This document shows, piece by piece, positions 45,943-58,394 of a stretch of 64,000 nucleotides of DNA. Source of the DNA: Campanula takesimana (taxonomy: Eukaryota > Streptophyta > Magnoliopsida > Asterales > Campanulaceae); assembly GCA_026119855.1 (NCBI GenBank), contig JAOWBW010000027.1, forward strand, positions 2,954,623-3,018,622, in the 5' to 3' direction. A model generated the notes under the pieces. It made no database searches and had not been told where the DNA came from. It was given only the letters and a program-made list of their open reading frames with translations. A program made the translations under genes and the position numbers. The stretch's first letter is position 1. Each line of letters starts with the position of its first letter.

Positions 45943-46425
45943 TAGCTTAAGATTTTTAATTATGGAATGATCAGACCATAAATGTGAATGATTTGAAGAA
46001 TAAGAAATATATATAAACCAGATTTTCCTTTGTATTTGTTAATCCCCATGTTCTTGTGTATTATAATCCTTGGGGCAAGGAGTACACAAATCCATAGTAA
46101 AAGTCTGATCACGTAAACAGAGATACGCGCATGAACAGCCCAATGTGTTTTACACCTCAATACTCATCAAGTGATATATGTTTTCTGAGAGCGGAAACTA
46201 GAAACCTCGATCTAAGAATAAGAACAACAGATGCAGTAACAGCAAATGGAGCTTTACCTTGTTGGATGAAAACTGCTGCGAAGTAGCAGTTTGGGTATGA
46301 AAAGTCCTTCTTGTTGACAAATAATGATCAGTATGGGATACTCGGGATGTTACACTCAAATCCTTTTCTGTTGAAGATGAAATGAGGAGCTGACTTTATT
46401 TCTACCTGTCTTCCTGCTAAGAGTT

Positions 46426-46426
<1 letters not shown>

Positions 46427-46489
<63 letters not shown>
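46427..46489. repeat. (CT)n(AT)n microsatellite
   Basis: About 30 bases of CT followed by about 33 of AT, near the candidate leader exon of the PHD gene. Confidence 0.9.
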
Positions 46490-46490
<1 letters not shown>

Positions 46491-46752
46491 TAATTGGAGT
46501 TTGGGCTATGTGGGTTGTGAAAGTTAGATCTAGTGATCTTCTTCCAAACAAGAAGCAACCAAACCAACTTTTAGCATCAACAATCTTTACTACCTACGAG
46601 CATCCTAAATCAAGCTATAACCCCTTTCTCAACTTCTTCCCTCAACTCTACATCCTTCTCCTCGATTTCTTGCAAAACTTAATCAAACCCGGATCTAAGT
46701 GAGCATATACCTAATCAATTTATTCTTTTGTTAAGCACACCATGGAGGATAT

Positions 46753-47715
46753 TGAAAGAACCTGTTCCTTAATATACACTTAAACAGGTAAAATATTAGT
46801 GCACAAGAGGTCGACTGTCTTGACAGAGTAGGTCGACTGTCTTGAGGTGCAGTGTGTGTATGTAGAGTTATGCAGCAGAATAAAAGATAAATAAATAGAA
46901 GAATTTAATGAGTAAATAATATGTGATAAGTGTGTGAATAAGTGTGAGATAAGAAGACACAAACACAACGATATAACGTGGTTCAGAGCTTTTAGCAACT
47001 CTCCTACATCCACGCCTCACTGTCCTCAACAGTGAAGAAGCAATCCACTATAATACTTCGTCAAGAAATTACAATAAATTGCAAGAAAATTCCCTCAGAA
47101 TTTTCTAACCTAATTAGCCTCACTAATTAAGCTTTGTACTTGTTGCAAAGTACAGAAAAAGAAAAAGAAAAAGGTTTCACAAATGTGAAGGTTTGGTGAT
47201 CTCTAAACTGGCTCTTATGTAGCTATGTGAGATCTATGTTTTTGTTATTAGCACAGATTTATAAATATCAAGAGTGCTTTGACAATTTGGATTTGCTTAG
47301 AAGCTTTTAACAAATTGTGTAATGGCTAAGACAATGTATTTTTAAGGCTATTCTTCAGTTGTGCAGAGGTCTCTATTTATAGGTCTTCATATTATATCCG
47401 TTTGAGTTCCAACGGCCTTCAATATCTTGGAAATATATATGTCAGTCATTAAATTCTGTGAACAGTGTTTTTGACTTTTGACTTTATGTGTCAGTTTGAC
47501 TGAGATGCTTTGAACAATTTGTTGAAGGTCTGCTATCTTGAAGGTCAGCTGTCTCGATATGATTATGAAGATAGTAGACCAAGACTGATGCAGGTTTTGA
47601 TCATTATCAGTTTGTAATGAGTGTCTTGATGATTTCCAGTTTGCTTCTTTGTTACTCCAAGATGTGTTCTTAATTTATTTGTCAAAACACTTAGTTAAGA
47701 ACTAGGGTTCTAACA
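46753..47715 (-). mobile_element. Solo LTR of a retrotransposon, 963 bp, with 5-bp target duplication
   Basis: Read on the minus strand it begins TGTTAGAACCCTAG and ends GGTTCTTTCA. GATAT flanks both sides exactly (46,748-46,752 and 47,716-47,720). Features such as CAACGATATAACGTGGTTC resemble Copia-type LTRs I know from plants, but that class call is tentative. No internal domain or second LTR is present, so it arose by LTR-LTR recombination. Confidence 0.85.
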
Positions 47716-48335
47716 GATATATTAATATCTTAGGGTTTCTAATTCAAATGTAAAATTGCACCATACATGTGAATTAATTAAAGGCGTAGCATAGATATAA
47801 CATAATTGAGAATAATTCCAAACTCAAACATTAAATCCAACAAGTACACAAATCAAATTTGACCAAACACTGATGCTTGCAAGAAAAATCAATTAATGTT
47901 TTCAATTGAAATCAATTTCTAAATGTTTTCTATGAACAGAAACAGGATAAATACAGAAACAATCATATACATACACATATGAACAAGAACAAATGTGTAA
48001 TGGTGTATAGAGACTTACCCAGAAGAAGAAAGAAACCGCTGGATGAAAGTTTGATTACGGAGTCCTACCCACTACTACTTTAAATGGGTTTTTATTTGAA
48101 CCTTTCAAGACAAAAACTTTGGAATATTCAAATGATGGGTTGCATCCGGATTCGGGTTTTTTGAAGACCCAAATAAAATCAAGAGCCTCCTTTATTTCTC
48201 TTTCCCTCCCCACTATGAGCCTGAGCCTGAGCCTCCCTCCCTTTCTCACTCTATTTGGGTTTGAATTTAAACACATATGCTCTCTTCAAAAGTATAGTTT
48301 AAAAACAGGCTAAAGAAAATAAGTGACAATATGGT

Positions 48336-48793
48336 TAGGGATGGCAACGGGACGGGTTCGGGGCGGGTTTCTCCAAAACCGAACCCGGCCCTAACCTCAA
48401 ACAGAGTGACCCGAACCCGATCCGACCCGAAGCTAATGAAACCCGAACCCGACCCGACCCGAGTGGCATAAAATCTAATTTTCCCATCCCATATTTGATT
48501 TTGCCTAATTTATGTTTAAGCTTAATTTGAATGAGTTATACAAATTAGTCTTAACTCATCAAAACCTCACTCACAAACAACTATAAAAATAAATTTAACA
48601 ACACTTAATTTGACTTAGAAGGTCCTATATGAAAATAAAAATATATCACTTATACACTCGGGTCGGGGCGGGCGGGGCGGGTCAGATTGTAATACCGAAC
48701 CCGTGCGGGTTTTAAAAACTGTGATCCTAACCCTACTTTTTCGGGGCGATCGCCCTCGGGTTCGGATCGGGTTCGGACGAATTGCCATCCCTA
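48336..48793. mobile_element. hAT-type MITE, 458 bp, with 8-bp target duplication
   Basis: AATATGGT flanks both sides exactly (48,328-48,335 and 48,794-48,801). The left end TAGGGATGGCAACGGGACGG is mirrored by TTGCCATCCCTA at the right. Subterminal zones are made of CCCGAACCCGACCCG and GGGTTCGG words; the centre is AT-rich and non-coding. Confidence 0.92.
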
Positions 48794-48801
48794 AATATGG
48801 T

Positions 48802-50449
48802 GATATAAGATTTCTGACGGGTTAATAAAAACTAGAAATTGTATAATCACATTATCGAACATCGAACATGACATTTATAATGAATGACGAACATAACATT
48901 TACAATGAAACGTCTCAAGTATACAGTATTATAAAGCGTACTAGAAAAAATAGAACGCGCGATATATTTATGAACTTATTGCTAACAACTAACAAGTCAA
49001 GAGGGTGTTTTATGTTGCACCCAATAAAATGTGTTATGGTGTTGTTACCTTGATTGTGTAAGACTTTTTTTAAAATAGTTACATTCATTATTTTTGTAAC
49101 ACAATTACATTAGCCTGGTCCATCATGCAGGCAACTCATTTTTTAACAACTTGAGCTTTCTACTCTTGCTAACAAATTACAGAAGTTTATACATGAACAT
49201 AAATGTGAAATTATTTGGAAATTTTACTTTTACAAAATCATTTATTTGCTCAGTAGTTCTTGAGAAATAAATGGAATGAACTTGACTTTTAACCAGCTAG
49301 TATGTAACTCTTGGTGCATTTACATTTACTACAACATTTCGTGATCGTAAGTAGAAACACACACACATGAGATATTGATACTTTCTACGACAAAAAAATG
49401 GGTCGAGTACAAACGGATTTAACATTCTTGAGATGAATGAAATAGTATTCAATGGGTTTTATTAACAATGAATTTTATCTATACATGTTTGCTGATAAGC
49501 TTGCTCGAGAACTGGGGAGTTTTCTATCAGTTGGGATATACTATACATGGTTGAAACAAACAAAAAATGTAGATGAATGCACATTTTATTGCATGTGCAC
49601 CTCTTCTTGCTATGTATCAGAAACCCCCAGAAAATGAGAACCTACACAACGAGCTACCCTCGCAAAAAAAAATATCACTGTTTTCCTGTCTTGGCTTGTA
49701 GACGAAAGGTTATGGCATTTTGAACAAGTTTGATGAAACCTGAAAAGAGAATAATATTTCAGAGGTGGAAATACAGAATCTTTAATCTTCAAAGAAGGCA
49801 TTAGAAAACACACAAGAGACTGAGTGAATAAACCAGACTCAATCAAATCTCAAATATTCAAACCAATTGGAAGTTGTGATTCTAATGGGTGAAATCTAAC
49901 CTAAAATCAAGGTTAAAACGATCTAATGCGGACTACGAATACCGTAATACATTCTTAAGAGCAATATTCCCACCACAAAGTAACAGTACCAAGCCCACAA
50001 ATGATCTAGGTGTAGGATTCTCCAACCATGTCCTATACCAGATTGATTGTCTGTTCTCTCCAGAAAAGACCAGGACAAGAACCTCATACAAAGGTTAAAA
50101 ATTCCTTGGGAATGAGATGAAATTGCTATTTCAACTTGAGATTATCAAGTACTCTAGTTACCCCCGCCCCACTCAAAAATATATATGTAATAAAAAAAAT
50201 CCGGGGACTGAATTTTATCAAGTTCCCAAAAAACTCGTGTTTCATTCATGAGCCATAAGCCCATCGAAAAGGACAGCACAACTCTAATAGAATAATTCCA
50301 TTATAGAGTTCATTTTCTTGTGAAATGAAACAATTCATCTATTATCTCCCATAAAATCCAGCCACCCATCTTTAAGATCAGAACCAGCCAGCAACACGAA
50401 GAACAAACAGACTAAACAAAACTAACAATATAAATAACAGAAATAATAA
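48802..50449. other. Intergenic DNA between the PHD and nucleotidase genes
   Basis: No exon pattern or complete element recognised. The part next to 50,450 should hold the 3' untranslated region of the nucleotidase gene. Confidence 0.55.
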
Positions 50450-53400
50450 TTAAAAGAAAACATCTCCAGGAATATGTGGGTGTACCTTCACATGGTGTGG
50501 CATGATTTTTATGTCGAAAGGTGCATGAAACCAGGCCTCTGGTTGATAAAGCATAAAGTTCTCTGGCTTACTAGTATACACATCGGCATACTGATGAATG
50601 TTGTAAGCGAAAGCTGATTCTTGGCCAGTATCAGTGAGAAATGTGGCCCCAAAATATTTATTGAACATGCATTTCATTGTGCAACGTGCCTTCTGCCTCT
50701 CCTCGTTTAGCTCTGACAAAAGGGACTTGTAAATATCACACGTCTGGCTAATAGCCACAGTAGAATGTAGTCTACCAAGAAGCTCTTGTATGATGTGAAA
50801 CTTTGCCTGCATTAAGAAAGGTAAAAGTAAGGAAGGTTGAAATAGAGGACACACAATTACTAAATGATGGTAGAAAATATCCACTAGTACCAAAAAGGTT
50901 ACTATATACCCTGAATAAAATGTGAATCTAATAATGAGGTGACCTAAAATGAACTTAAGAAGATACTCCCTCCCAACCCCAAAAACAAGTCGCACTTGAC
51001 AAGTCATATATTTTAATCATACTTTTTTTGGCTCAATATTTCCTTTTAACTTCTGTTAAGTTGCATAATTTTTCGTGTGATTCATAAGATAAATATCATA
51101 TTTTTAGACAAAGTGAAAAAGATATGACAAATGTAGTTTATACAGACCAAAAGTAATAAAGATTCGTTCTTGGAACGGATGGAGTAGTATGTGTGATTCT
51201 CTTTCTATTGAGTTTCAGTTTAGCTACTAAGGGTGATACTTGGAATGGCAACGAGGTTACCCTAATGTGCCCCTGGTCACTGACTCACTGGATAAGTCTG
51301 AAAGGAAGGGTTTTGCTTATGAGTTAATTATTTCATATATTTAAAAAAAAAAAAAGTAGGAAGTTTAAGTTAATGGTTTTTAGTTTCATGGTATGTAAAG
51401 CTACTCTTTGAAAGAGTTCTTGATTTTAGAATTTTCAGTACCTGGAATATATTCTTATATTAACAATGCTCTTGTCCTGCAAACTGGAGTGTCTTGGTTT
51501 CAGAAATGGTATCAATGTTTTCTTGTTAATTTCATCTTCATAAACCTATTAGCTTTAGCAAACAAATCCTAAACACTTCTAAATAAGTTTAAAATCAAAG
51601 CCTGACAATGTAAATGCAGGCTGTGTACCAAAGTTCTTCATCTTAGTAAAGCAGTTTAGTTTGGCCAAAATATTCTGAAAATAGCACAAGGAGAAACATG
51701 ACAGACAAGAAATAACAAAAATGTTAATGCACCAAAGTTCTAACTGCGAGCAGCATATCATTTCAGCAACATATTTCAAGTAATTTAAAAATAGTACCTG
51801 TTCAAAACGATAAGCATCCTCATTCTGTATCATTATCTCCTTCTGCAAACAGAAAATTAATTAATTAGGTGGATATAAGTATTGTGCCATATAGATAATA
51901 AGATATGTTTGTAGGTTAAAAAAGGTTAAGAAGGAAAAAGGAGTTGGAAAAGCAGATCAATGATATAATTTTGAAAAGTTGTAGCTTCTAGAACATTTCA
52001 CTTTCTATCTCTATCTCCCCTCACCAACAAACGCAAGTCTCAGAGGTGACGACCCCTCAAGCGACAACACCAATAACTCCAGCGAATATATTGCGTTGTT
52101 CTGCGTTCTAGGCGTCATTTTCTTCCCAAAAATAATGTCCCATTTAACAAGTCAAATGTTTAAGAATATAGGTTTACTTGCTTATACCTTCTGGCAAATC
52201 CACTTAATCTAGCTGCCCCTTCTCTTCCAACTTTTCTTCTCTATACTTCTCAATGGATTTTCTTAATACTTGATCTCTTTTATACAATTACTTCTAGATA
52301 TTTAATCTGGATTTCAGAAGCTATTACTCCATCAGTACTCAAACATCAGAATATATTCTGGAATGTGGCCAATAAGCTATCCCTTATGCACTATTTAGCG
52401 ATGAATAGATCAGAATACATTTTCTAGTGACAATTGGCAATACAGCCTTAAACCACCTAATCAAAAAGCCAATATCACCCTGGAAATATCAATGCAAATG
52501 ACACCCATCACCTTTCCTACATTTTCTTTTCCTATTGACTTGACAAACTATGAGATATACTTCTTTCCCTGTTTGTTGTATCATGTAGCCAAAGTGCATT
52601 CAAAATTTTCTAATGAGATACTCTTCATGTGTGTCTCTGTTTCTTTCAGAATCTAAAGTAGGCTTACTTTTTTTAGATTTAATAAAGATGCTAAAGAAAA
52701 TGTGAAGGTATGAAAAGAAGGCTTACTTCTAATTCGTGGATAATGGCAGCCGTACGCCAGCCAGCTTTCGAAGGCCCTCGCAGGTCACTGAAAAGGTGAT
52801 CCCCAAAGTATATGACCTAAATTTTCATAGTTAGTGATCACAAAATGTAAGTAAAATACAGAAGTAATTATGACTATTCAAGCATTTTAACAACATATTG
52901 TCATTTTCATTACTACCCTTAGTGAAGTCCAATTATTACTCCCACTAAACTCTCTCTTGAAACAACCATGCATTACTCAACAGATTCATCATAAGGTTAA
53001 GTTTGAAAGATGTCTATCTTTTTGGGACAAACATAAATGGAAAGAGGGACTATCATTTTGGGAGGGAGGGAGTATTTAACAAGAACATAATGATACAACA
53101 TCACAATTTTGCCATAATTGTTGCTGTTTTTGTCATCTATTAAAAATGGTACATGTAAGAGGAATTTGGTGTATATATAAACATCAAGAAATTAGAGCAG
53201 ACACAAAATATACCTCTGGACCATTCCACTTGGTAATTTCCAAGAAAGATTTGAGGCATCCTTGGTAATAAATTTTATCTGGAAGAAAAGAATCCACCTT
53301 CGAGAAGGCCAAGTTGTCCTTCTCTACGTCATAACAACTGCATTAAGTACCAAAGTTAATCATTAAAATGAGATTTAGATTGATCGAGTATAGCATCTTG

Positions 53401-56400
53401 TGTTGCAGGCTTGCAGCTCTTTAGAAGTGATTGTAAAAGAAAGTAAAGCCAAGTCAAATATGAATCTGGTTAAAATAAAAGAGAAAAGGAAAGGGTTTAA
53501 CTACATTGACCGAATTTGTTGATATATACTCCCTCCATCCCAGCTCAAATTGCAAAAACCGTCTGTGCATGGGAATTAAGGAGATGTATATAATATTAAG
53601 TTGGTGTGAGTATGGGTAGAGGATAGAGATTATTAGTGGGGTAGGGAATAGTATCCCACTAATTAAAAATTATAGAAAATTTTCCATTTCTGGATTTTGC
53701 ACTTTCTAATGGGACACCTAAAATGGCAAATTTTACAATTTCAAATGGGACGGAGGGAGTATAAGGTTTAATTCCATTTTCAACCATTGTACTTTCACCC
53801 GACTTCCACTTTAACCACCATACTTATTTCTCAAAAAAACCACCATACTTATTTCCAAAGTACACTGGTTTTTGTGGAGGAAAAAAAAAGTATGGTGGTT
53901 AAAGTGGAAGTCGGGTGAAAGTAAGATGGTTGAAAATGAAACTAAACCTTATATCAAATGAATCAGCTGAACATGTTGTGTGCTGCTCACATGACCAAAG
54001 TGATAAGCAGATTAGTGACACCAGCAATTAGACGATTTTCTCCAAAACGTAAGCACATCATAAATCGAGAAGAAGTTAGGTGACCACTCAAGACTTTTTA
54101 ACAAAATTAACTTCTATTGATCGCCCTTCAAAAAGTGAGAAAAGGTGCCATAGACACTAAAAAGTCTAAAGAGTATTATGACAATAAGATCATGCATGCA
54201 AACATGAACATTGATATGAGAAGGAAATTAGAGGAGAAGATGAAAACCGGAAGGGATGCTCAGATGTATAAAACTCTGGTTTGTTCGCGTTAGCAATCAC
54301 CACATCAAAAAGTTCCCTCCAGGAATCTCCACAACCCAATGAATCCTAATAACATGGCAACAAAACATTCAGAAAACTTGATATCTGCAGTTGATGGACT
54401 CCTTGTAAAAGGATAACCAAGAATTTAGAAGCCCAAAAGAACAAGAGTGTTAACAATGGAAGTGCAAGCCCAGCAGTGCTTGAGTGATATGTTCCCGCCT
54501 AATTCAATAAATGATATCCAGGAATTTGGATTGTTTAGGCTTCCAACTCAAGGCACTGATACAAATTGAGTATACTACCTGGGAGATGATAACTGTCCAT
54601 TTATCCTTGCCTCATAAACATCTTATATTCATGTAAAGAGAATCATGGAAAATCTTGAATAACAATACAAGGTCTAAACTCACTATATCAAACGCATCAG
54701 AAAAATATTGAATGTAACGGTGACAACACAATCCAGTGAGAATCTCAGATTTTTGAAAAATGAAAGAGGTCAACAAATCACAGGGAGCAACATCAGAAAG
54801 CGGAATTCTGTTTATTTCCAGGTCCCATACTAGTGATTCCTATAAAAAGAAGGCAATTTCCAGGTCCCATACTAGTGATTCCTATAAAAAGTTTGATTTC
54901 CAGTCACCCTAGACAACAAGGGGCAAACATCAGAAAAGTGAATGAAAACAAGTAGAAAACATCAGAGAGCAGAAAGCTGCCAAAACCATTAAATGAATTT
55001 ATTAAATCACTAAGCTACACAATAAGAGGAAAGACTAATTAGAACAATAATAAGCTGTGTCCAACAATTCGACTATAACAAAGAAGGTTACAATACCGCG
55101 CAACAAAAGAACAACATATCCTAATTCATGAAATGAAAGTAAGGGCACAAAGAAGGAACTGATTGTGGAAAATAATTCTGGAATCACCTCTAACATAAAA
55201 CGCATCCCACCATCCACAAAATAAAAGGGGGAATTGGTCAATAAGAAGAGTTTCTTTCCCTTCTCCCTTAGCATCCTGAGAAAGCGTAGCAACTCACCCT
55301 GCCTCACGTAAACCAGCAAAGTCAGAATAGGAATAAATCCTGAGCATTTGTACAGATTTCTCATCACGAGGAATTGATCAAGTACGAACTTACATTTTTA
55401 AACAGGTACCTATGTGGATCACAAAGAATTCGTCTGTGCACCAATCCACTTCGGTGAACATGCTGGATCGCGCGGTTCACATCTTGATAGACATAAGAAG
55501 CATCAAAGTCCAGCTTAGCGTCAACAAAATATTGGACCATATCAGCAATAAGGCAGACCTAAATAATGAAGAAGAAAAGATTTCATTAAGGAACAAGACC
55601 TGCAAGGAAGCTACAAGTACCTATGGAAAAATAATGTGATCACATCAGTACTGAATTTTCGATGCTGCACTATAACTTAAATTTCGCACTGAAGTGATTT
55701 TTCAGTTAAACAAACTTGGAAAATTCTTCTGGTGTTATTTACTCCCTAGTTTAAAAATACATAGCAAAACTAAATGTCATTGATTACTGTGATAAACTTC
55801 TTGGTAACAAAGGATATCTCCTCAGAACCACACTTTCGAAACACTTGTGTCATTTTTTCCCTCTTATCCACAATTATAGCACCTAAATAGCAACCATCAC
55901 CTTTGTAAGATGGCCGGCCATAGCACATTCTAACCATCAATAACAACCAGTATTCATGAAAGCGCCTTATTCTTATTTCTCCGGAAACCATTTTTGGAAG
56001 AAAGATAATACAACCTAGAACAAAAAAGTGCCAAAGCATGTATCATAAAACAAAAGCTTTTCATTAAAGAGGTCAAGAAACACAACAAGTATGCTGAAAC
56101 TCAGACGTTTTGTCTGTTATACAAAGATAAACATCATAGTGCAATGACTTAACCAGAACCGTATCTCTGAGAGCGAGGCATTACACCCCATTTGTGACTA
56201 AGATATGCTTACAAATTCAAATGTGTAGAATGCTGACAAATTATTTCAAGTGAATGCGATTATATAAATACCAAAACGTGTTATCAATAACAGGAAATGA
56301 CTAACCTCACTAAAGCAAAAGAAATCCATCAAACCAACGAGTCCCCATGCTTGATCACGGCCAATATGTCGCGTTCCATATAGGTCTTCTATTTCCTGGC

Positions 56401-58071
56401 GGCTAAGCTGAAAATGAATATTGAAAAAGTACTTAAGCATTTGAAATAAGATTTTTGTGACCTACTTATTTTGTAGTTTTTACTGGCCGAGCTTTTTGTA
56501 TTTCTTTTTCATGAGTTGTACAAGAAAATGTAAGGCTTCCTGAGATCATTTGGCCATCACAATCTCAGCAATCTAAAGGAAATCTGTCTTTGTGTATTTA
56601 ACATCTTCTTTACATGTTTGGATTTCAGTTCATGTTCTTTATTTGGCGTGAAAACAAAAAGTGAGGTCGACTGCTCCAACTTATATAACTTCAAGGTATA
56701 TGAAGATGCACCCTTAACAAGAAAATAAGTATATTGATGTTTATGAATTTTATGTCCCTCGTAAAGAGGAGGATCAACCTATAGTCCAATGATTCCACTA
56801 AATGGCAAGACGTGAAATGTACTTATGCAAGTGCAGTACATGAATGCTTAATGAACCATTGCAAAATGAATAAACCACAATATCATCATCATATATGGTA
56901 TTCAGTATTCACCTTACGCCGACCAAAGAAACATCCATCGTGCTCAATCGATCCAAAGAAATCTAACTTCAAAAGACAGCCTTTTGACTTGTCATAATAT
57001 AACCCTCTAATAGGAAATGAAGGGTCGTACTTGAATGCCAAGCAACCATCTGGATACCTAAACTGGAAAATTCCAAACATGACCAACATATCACTCAGTC
57101 AAACTACTCACAAAATAACTTTACTAGGGAAGTTTTGATGAAAGATAAATAAGTACCTCATTAACCAAATGTTCTTTGGCTAGGTTGTAGATCAAACTTT
57201 GCAAGTTAGCAGAGTAATGTGCCAATGTGTAATCATAGTCAAACCCATAAACTTGTATGTTGTCCAACCTCAGGTTCTGGTTGACATATATACCTAAAGT
57301 GTGTAAAAATTATAATTAACCGCAAACAGATGACATGCAGATAAAATGTAAACTCAACTCAATGTAGCAGAAATGGACTTTTACCATTCGGGTTCATTTT
57401 ATGCATTTCCTTAAGAGCATAAGGAATCTTGAGAAACATCTCTTTTGCTATATTGAACTCCTTCCGAATCTTAGCCATCTCATCAACAAGTCCCAAACAT
57501 TCGGGTTCTTCATCTTTCAGCACTCTTGGATCAGGGGATAGACTCACACTATAACCTCGGCAACTTCTTCCAAAACCTAATCCCCAAACATTAAGAATTA
57601 CAGTACTTTCCATTACAAATCACATTCATAATCCTAGCTCTAAACATCGCACTAGGAAAGCCAATAATAAACTCTCACCCAAGATTGCTTCTAATTCAAT
57701 TACAAGATGTGTTACTCTCGAACAAAATGTGAATATACGAGTTTAAATCTGACCAACAACAACAAAAGAAATAGCAGTGCATAAAATGTGATAGAGAGAG
57801 AGAAATAGAGAGGGGGTGGTACCTTTTCGAAGTCCATACGTACAATCGCAAGTGCGCTGCAACCAAATGCGCAATTGTCACTGACATTTTAACATATTAC
57901 TACCACCATCACAAAATGAATGTCCATTTTTTGTCCATGATCAAGAACGAAAACGAACATTCATTTTGATCAAGAATTGCACAGACTGTGATTTGTATGT
58001 GTGAGTGCGCGTTTAGAGAAGCTTACAGTGAGGGATGCACGAAGGGAAAGTAGCTTGCGGAGGGAGGCCAT
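50450..58071 (-). CDS. HAD-superfamily 5'-nucleotidase (cN-II-like), 13 coding exons
   Basis: Coding exons: 58,071-58,027; 57,856-57,823; 57,576-57,385; 57,293-57,157; 57,062-56,913; 56,407-56,306; 55,558-55,394; 55,298-55,188; 54,345-54,248; 53,337-53,214; 52,816-52,727; 51,842-51,798; 50,806-50,450. All borders are GT..AG with matching phases; total 549 residues. The four HAD motifs are intact: DYDYT (nucleophile D109, D111), LLTNS (T296), NANKPEF (K334) and FGDHLFSD (D392, D397). The family removes the 5'-phosphate of nucleoside monophosphates; preference for IMP/GMP is known for animal cN-II and only inferred here. The Arg/Leu/Ser-rich start MASLRKLLSLRASLTR with few acids looks like an organelle, probably mitochondrial, targeting peptide. 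Length fits plant relatives. Introns carry Stowaways at 50,964, 52,937 and 53,527. Confidence 0.93.
50964..51186. mobile_element. Stowaway-like MITE in nucleotidase intron 12
   Basis: TA-flanked, with CTCCCTCCCAACCCCAAAAAC and a diverged right end TTGGAACGGATGGAG. Confidence 0.75.
52937..53074. mobile_element. Degraded Stowaway-like MITE in nucleotidase intron 10
   Basis: TA then CTCCCACTAAACTCTC at the left; the right end TTTTGGGAGGGAGGGAG then TA is clear. The left end is weak, so the length is uncertain. Confidence 0.5.
53527..53761. mobile_element. Stowaway-like MITE in nucleotidase intron 9
   Basis: TA-flanked, with CTCCCTCCATCCCAGCTCAAA and the inverted TTTCAAATGGGACGGAGGGAG. It directly abuts the inverted repeat at 53,760-53,953. 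Confidence 0.92.
53760..53953. repeat. Long inverted repeat (fold-back MITE) in nucleotidase intron 9
   Basis: TATAAGGTTTAATTCCATTTTC at the left is mirrored by GAAAATGAAACTAAACC then TTATA at the right. The arms continue through TTTCACCCGACTTCCACTTTAACC for about 65 bp. The centre is a duplicated ACCACCATACTTATTTC block. Confidence 0.85.
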
Positions 58072-58216
58072 TGAAGGGGGGAATTCAAGAATTGGAGGTA
58101 TGGGAAATTCGAATGGTTCGATTAGGGTTTATCTTCGTTTTCACAGATTTTGTGAGAGAGGGAGAAATCTTGGAATTGAGGAGGGAGTTCGTTGGTAACC
58201 GCCATTTTAAGGTGTG

Positions 58217-58224
58217 TATATATA
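58217..58224 (-). promoter_or_regulatory. TATA box of the nucleotidase gene
   Basis: CTATATATACAC on the minus strand, about 146 bases before the ATG at 58,071. An upstream ATG at about 58,209 would lie before the expected start of transcription, so it is probably not in the mRNA. Confidence 0.6.
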
Positions 58225-58394
58225 GGAGTATGTACGTACACATTTCAACGTCCAAGACTTTTGCGCTATGGCTGACGTTGACGGTTACCGACGGGTTTCC
58301 ATACCCGGAGACAAGTGGAGTCTCTCGTGATTCTGATTCCCCTTTGTTTGATTTCCTATTTTGGCGAGCCAATGACAAAAGTTACAAGGAGTTA

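Larger units (their letters stand above)
44008..48300 (-). other. Candidate 5' leader region of the PHD gene
   Basis: The first coding exon continues upstream to an acceptor at 44,009-44,010 (CATTCAG). Upstream segments look like non-coding leader exons: one at about 46,380-46,262 (acceptor CTTCAACAG, donor CAACAAG/GTAAAG) and one ending CTTCTTCTGG/GTAAGTC at about 48,017. Whether both belong to one transcript is not known. Between them lie two Stowaways, a CT/AT microsatellite and a solo LTR. I see no other gene here. Confidence 0.35.

Noticed and set aside
48055..48276. 73-codon open frame on the minus strand
   Set aside because: It overlaps a candidate leader exon with a donor at its 3' end and shows no family feature; more likely untranslated leader.
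55770..56039. 89-codon open frame between nucleotidase exons 6 and 7
   Set aside because: Exons 6 and 7 join in frame without it and the joined protein matches the family; it is intron sequence.
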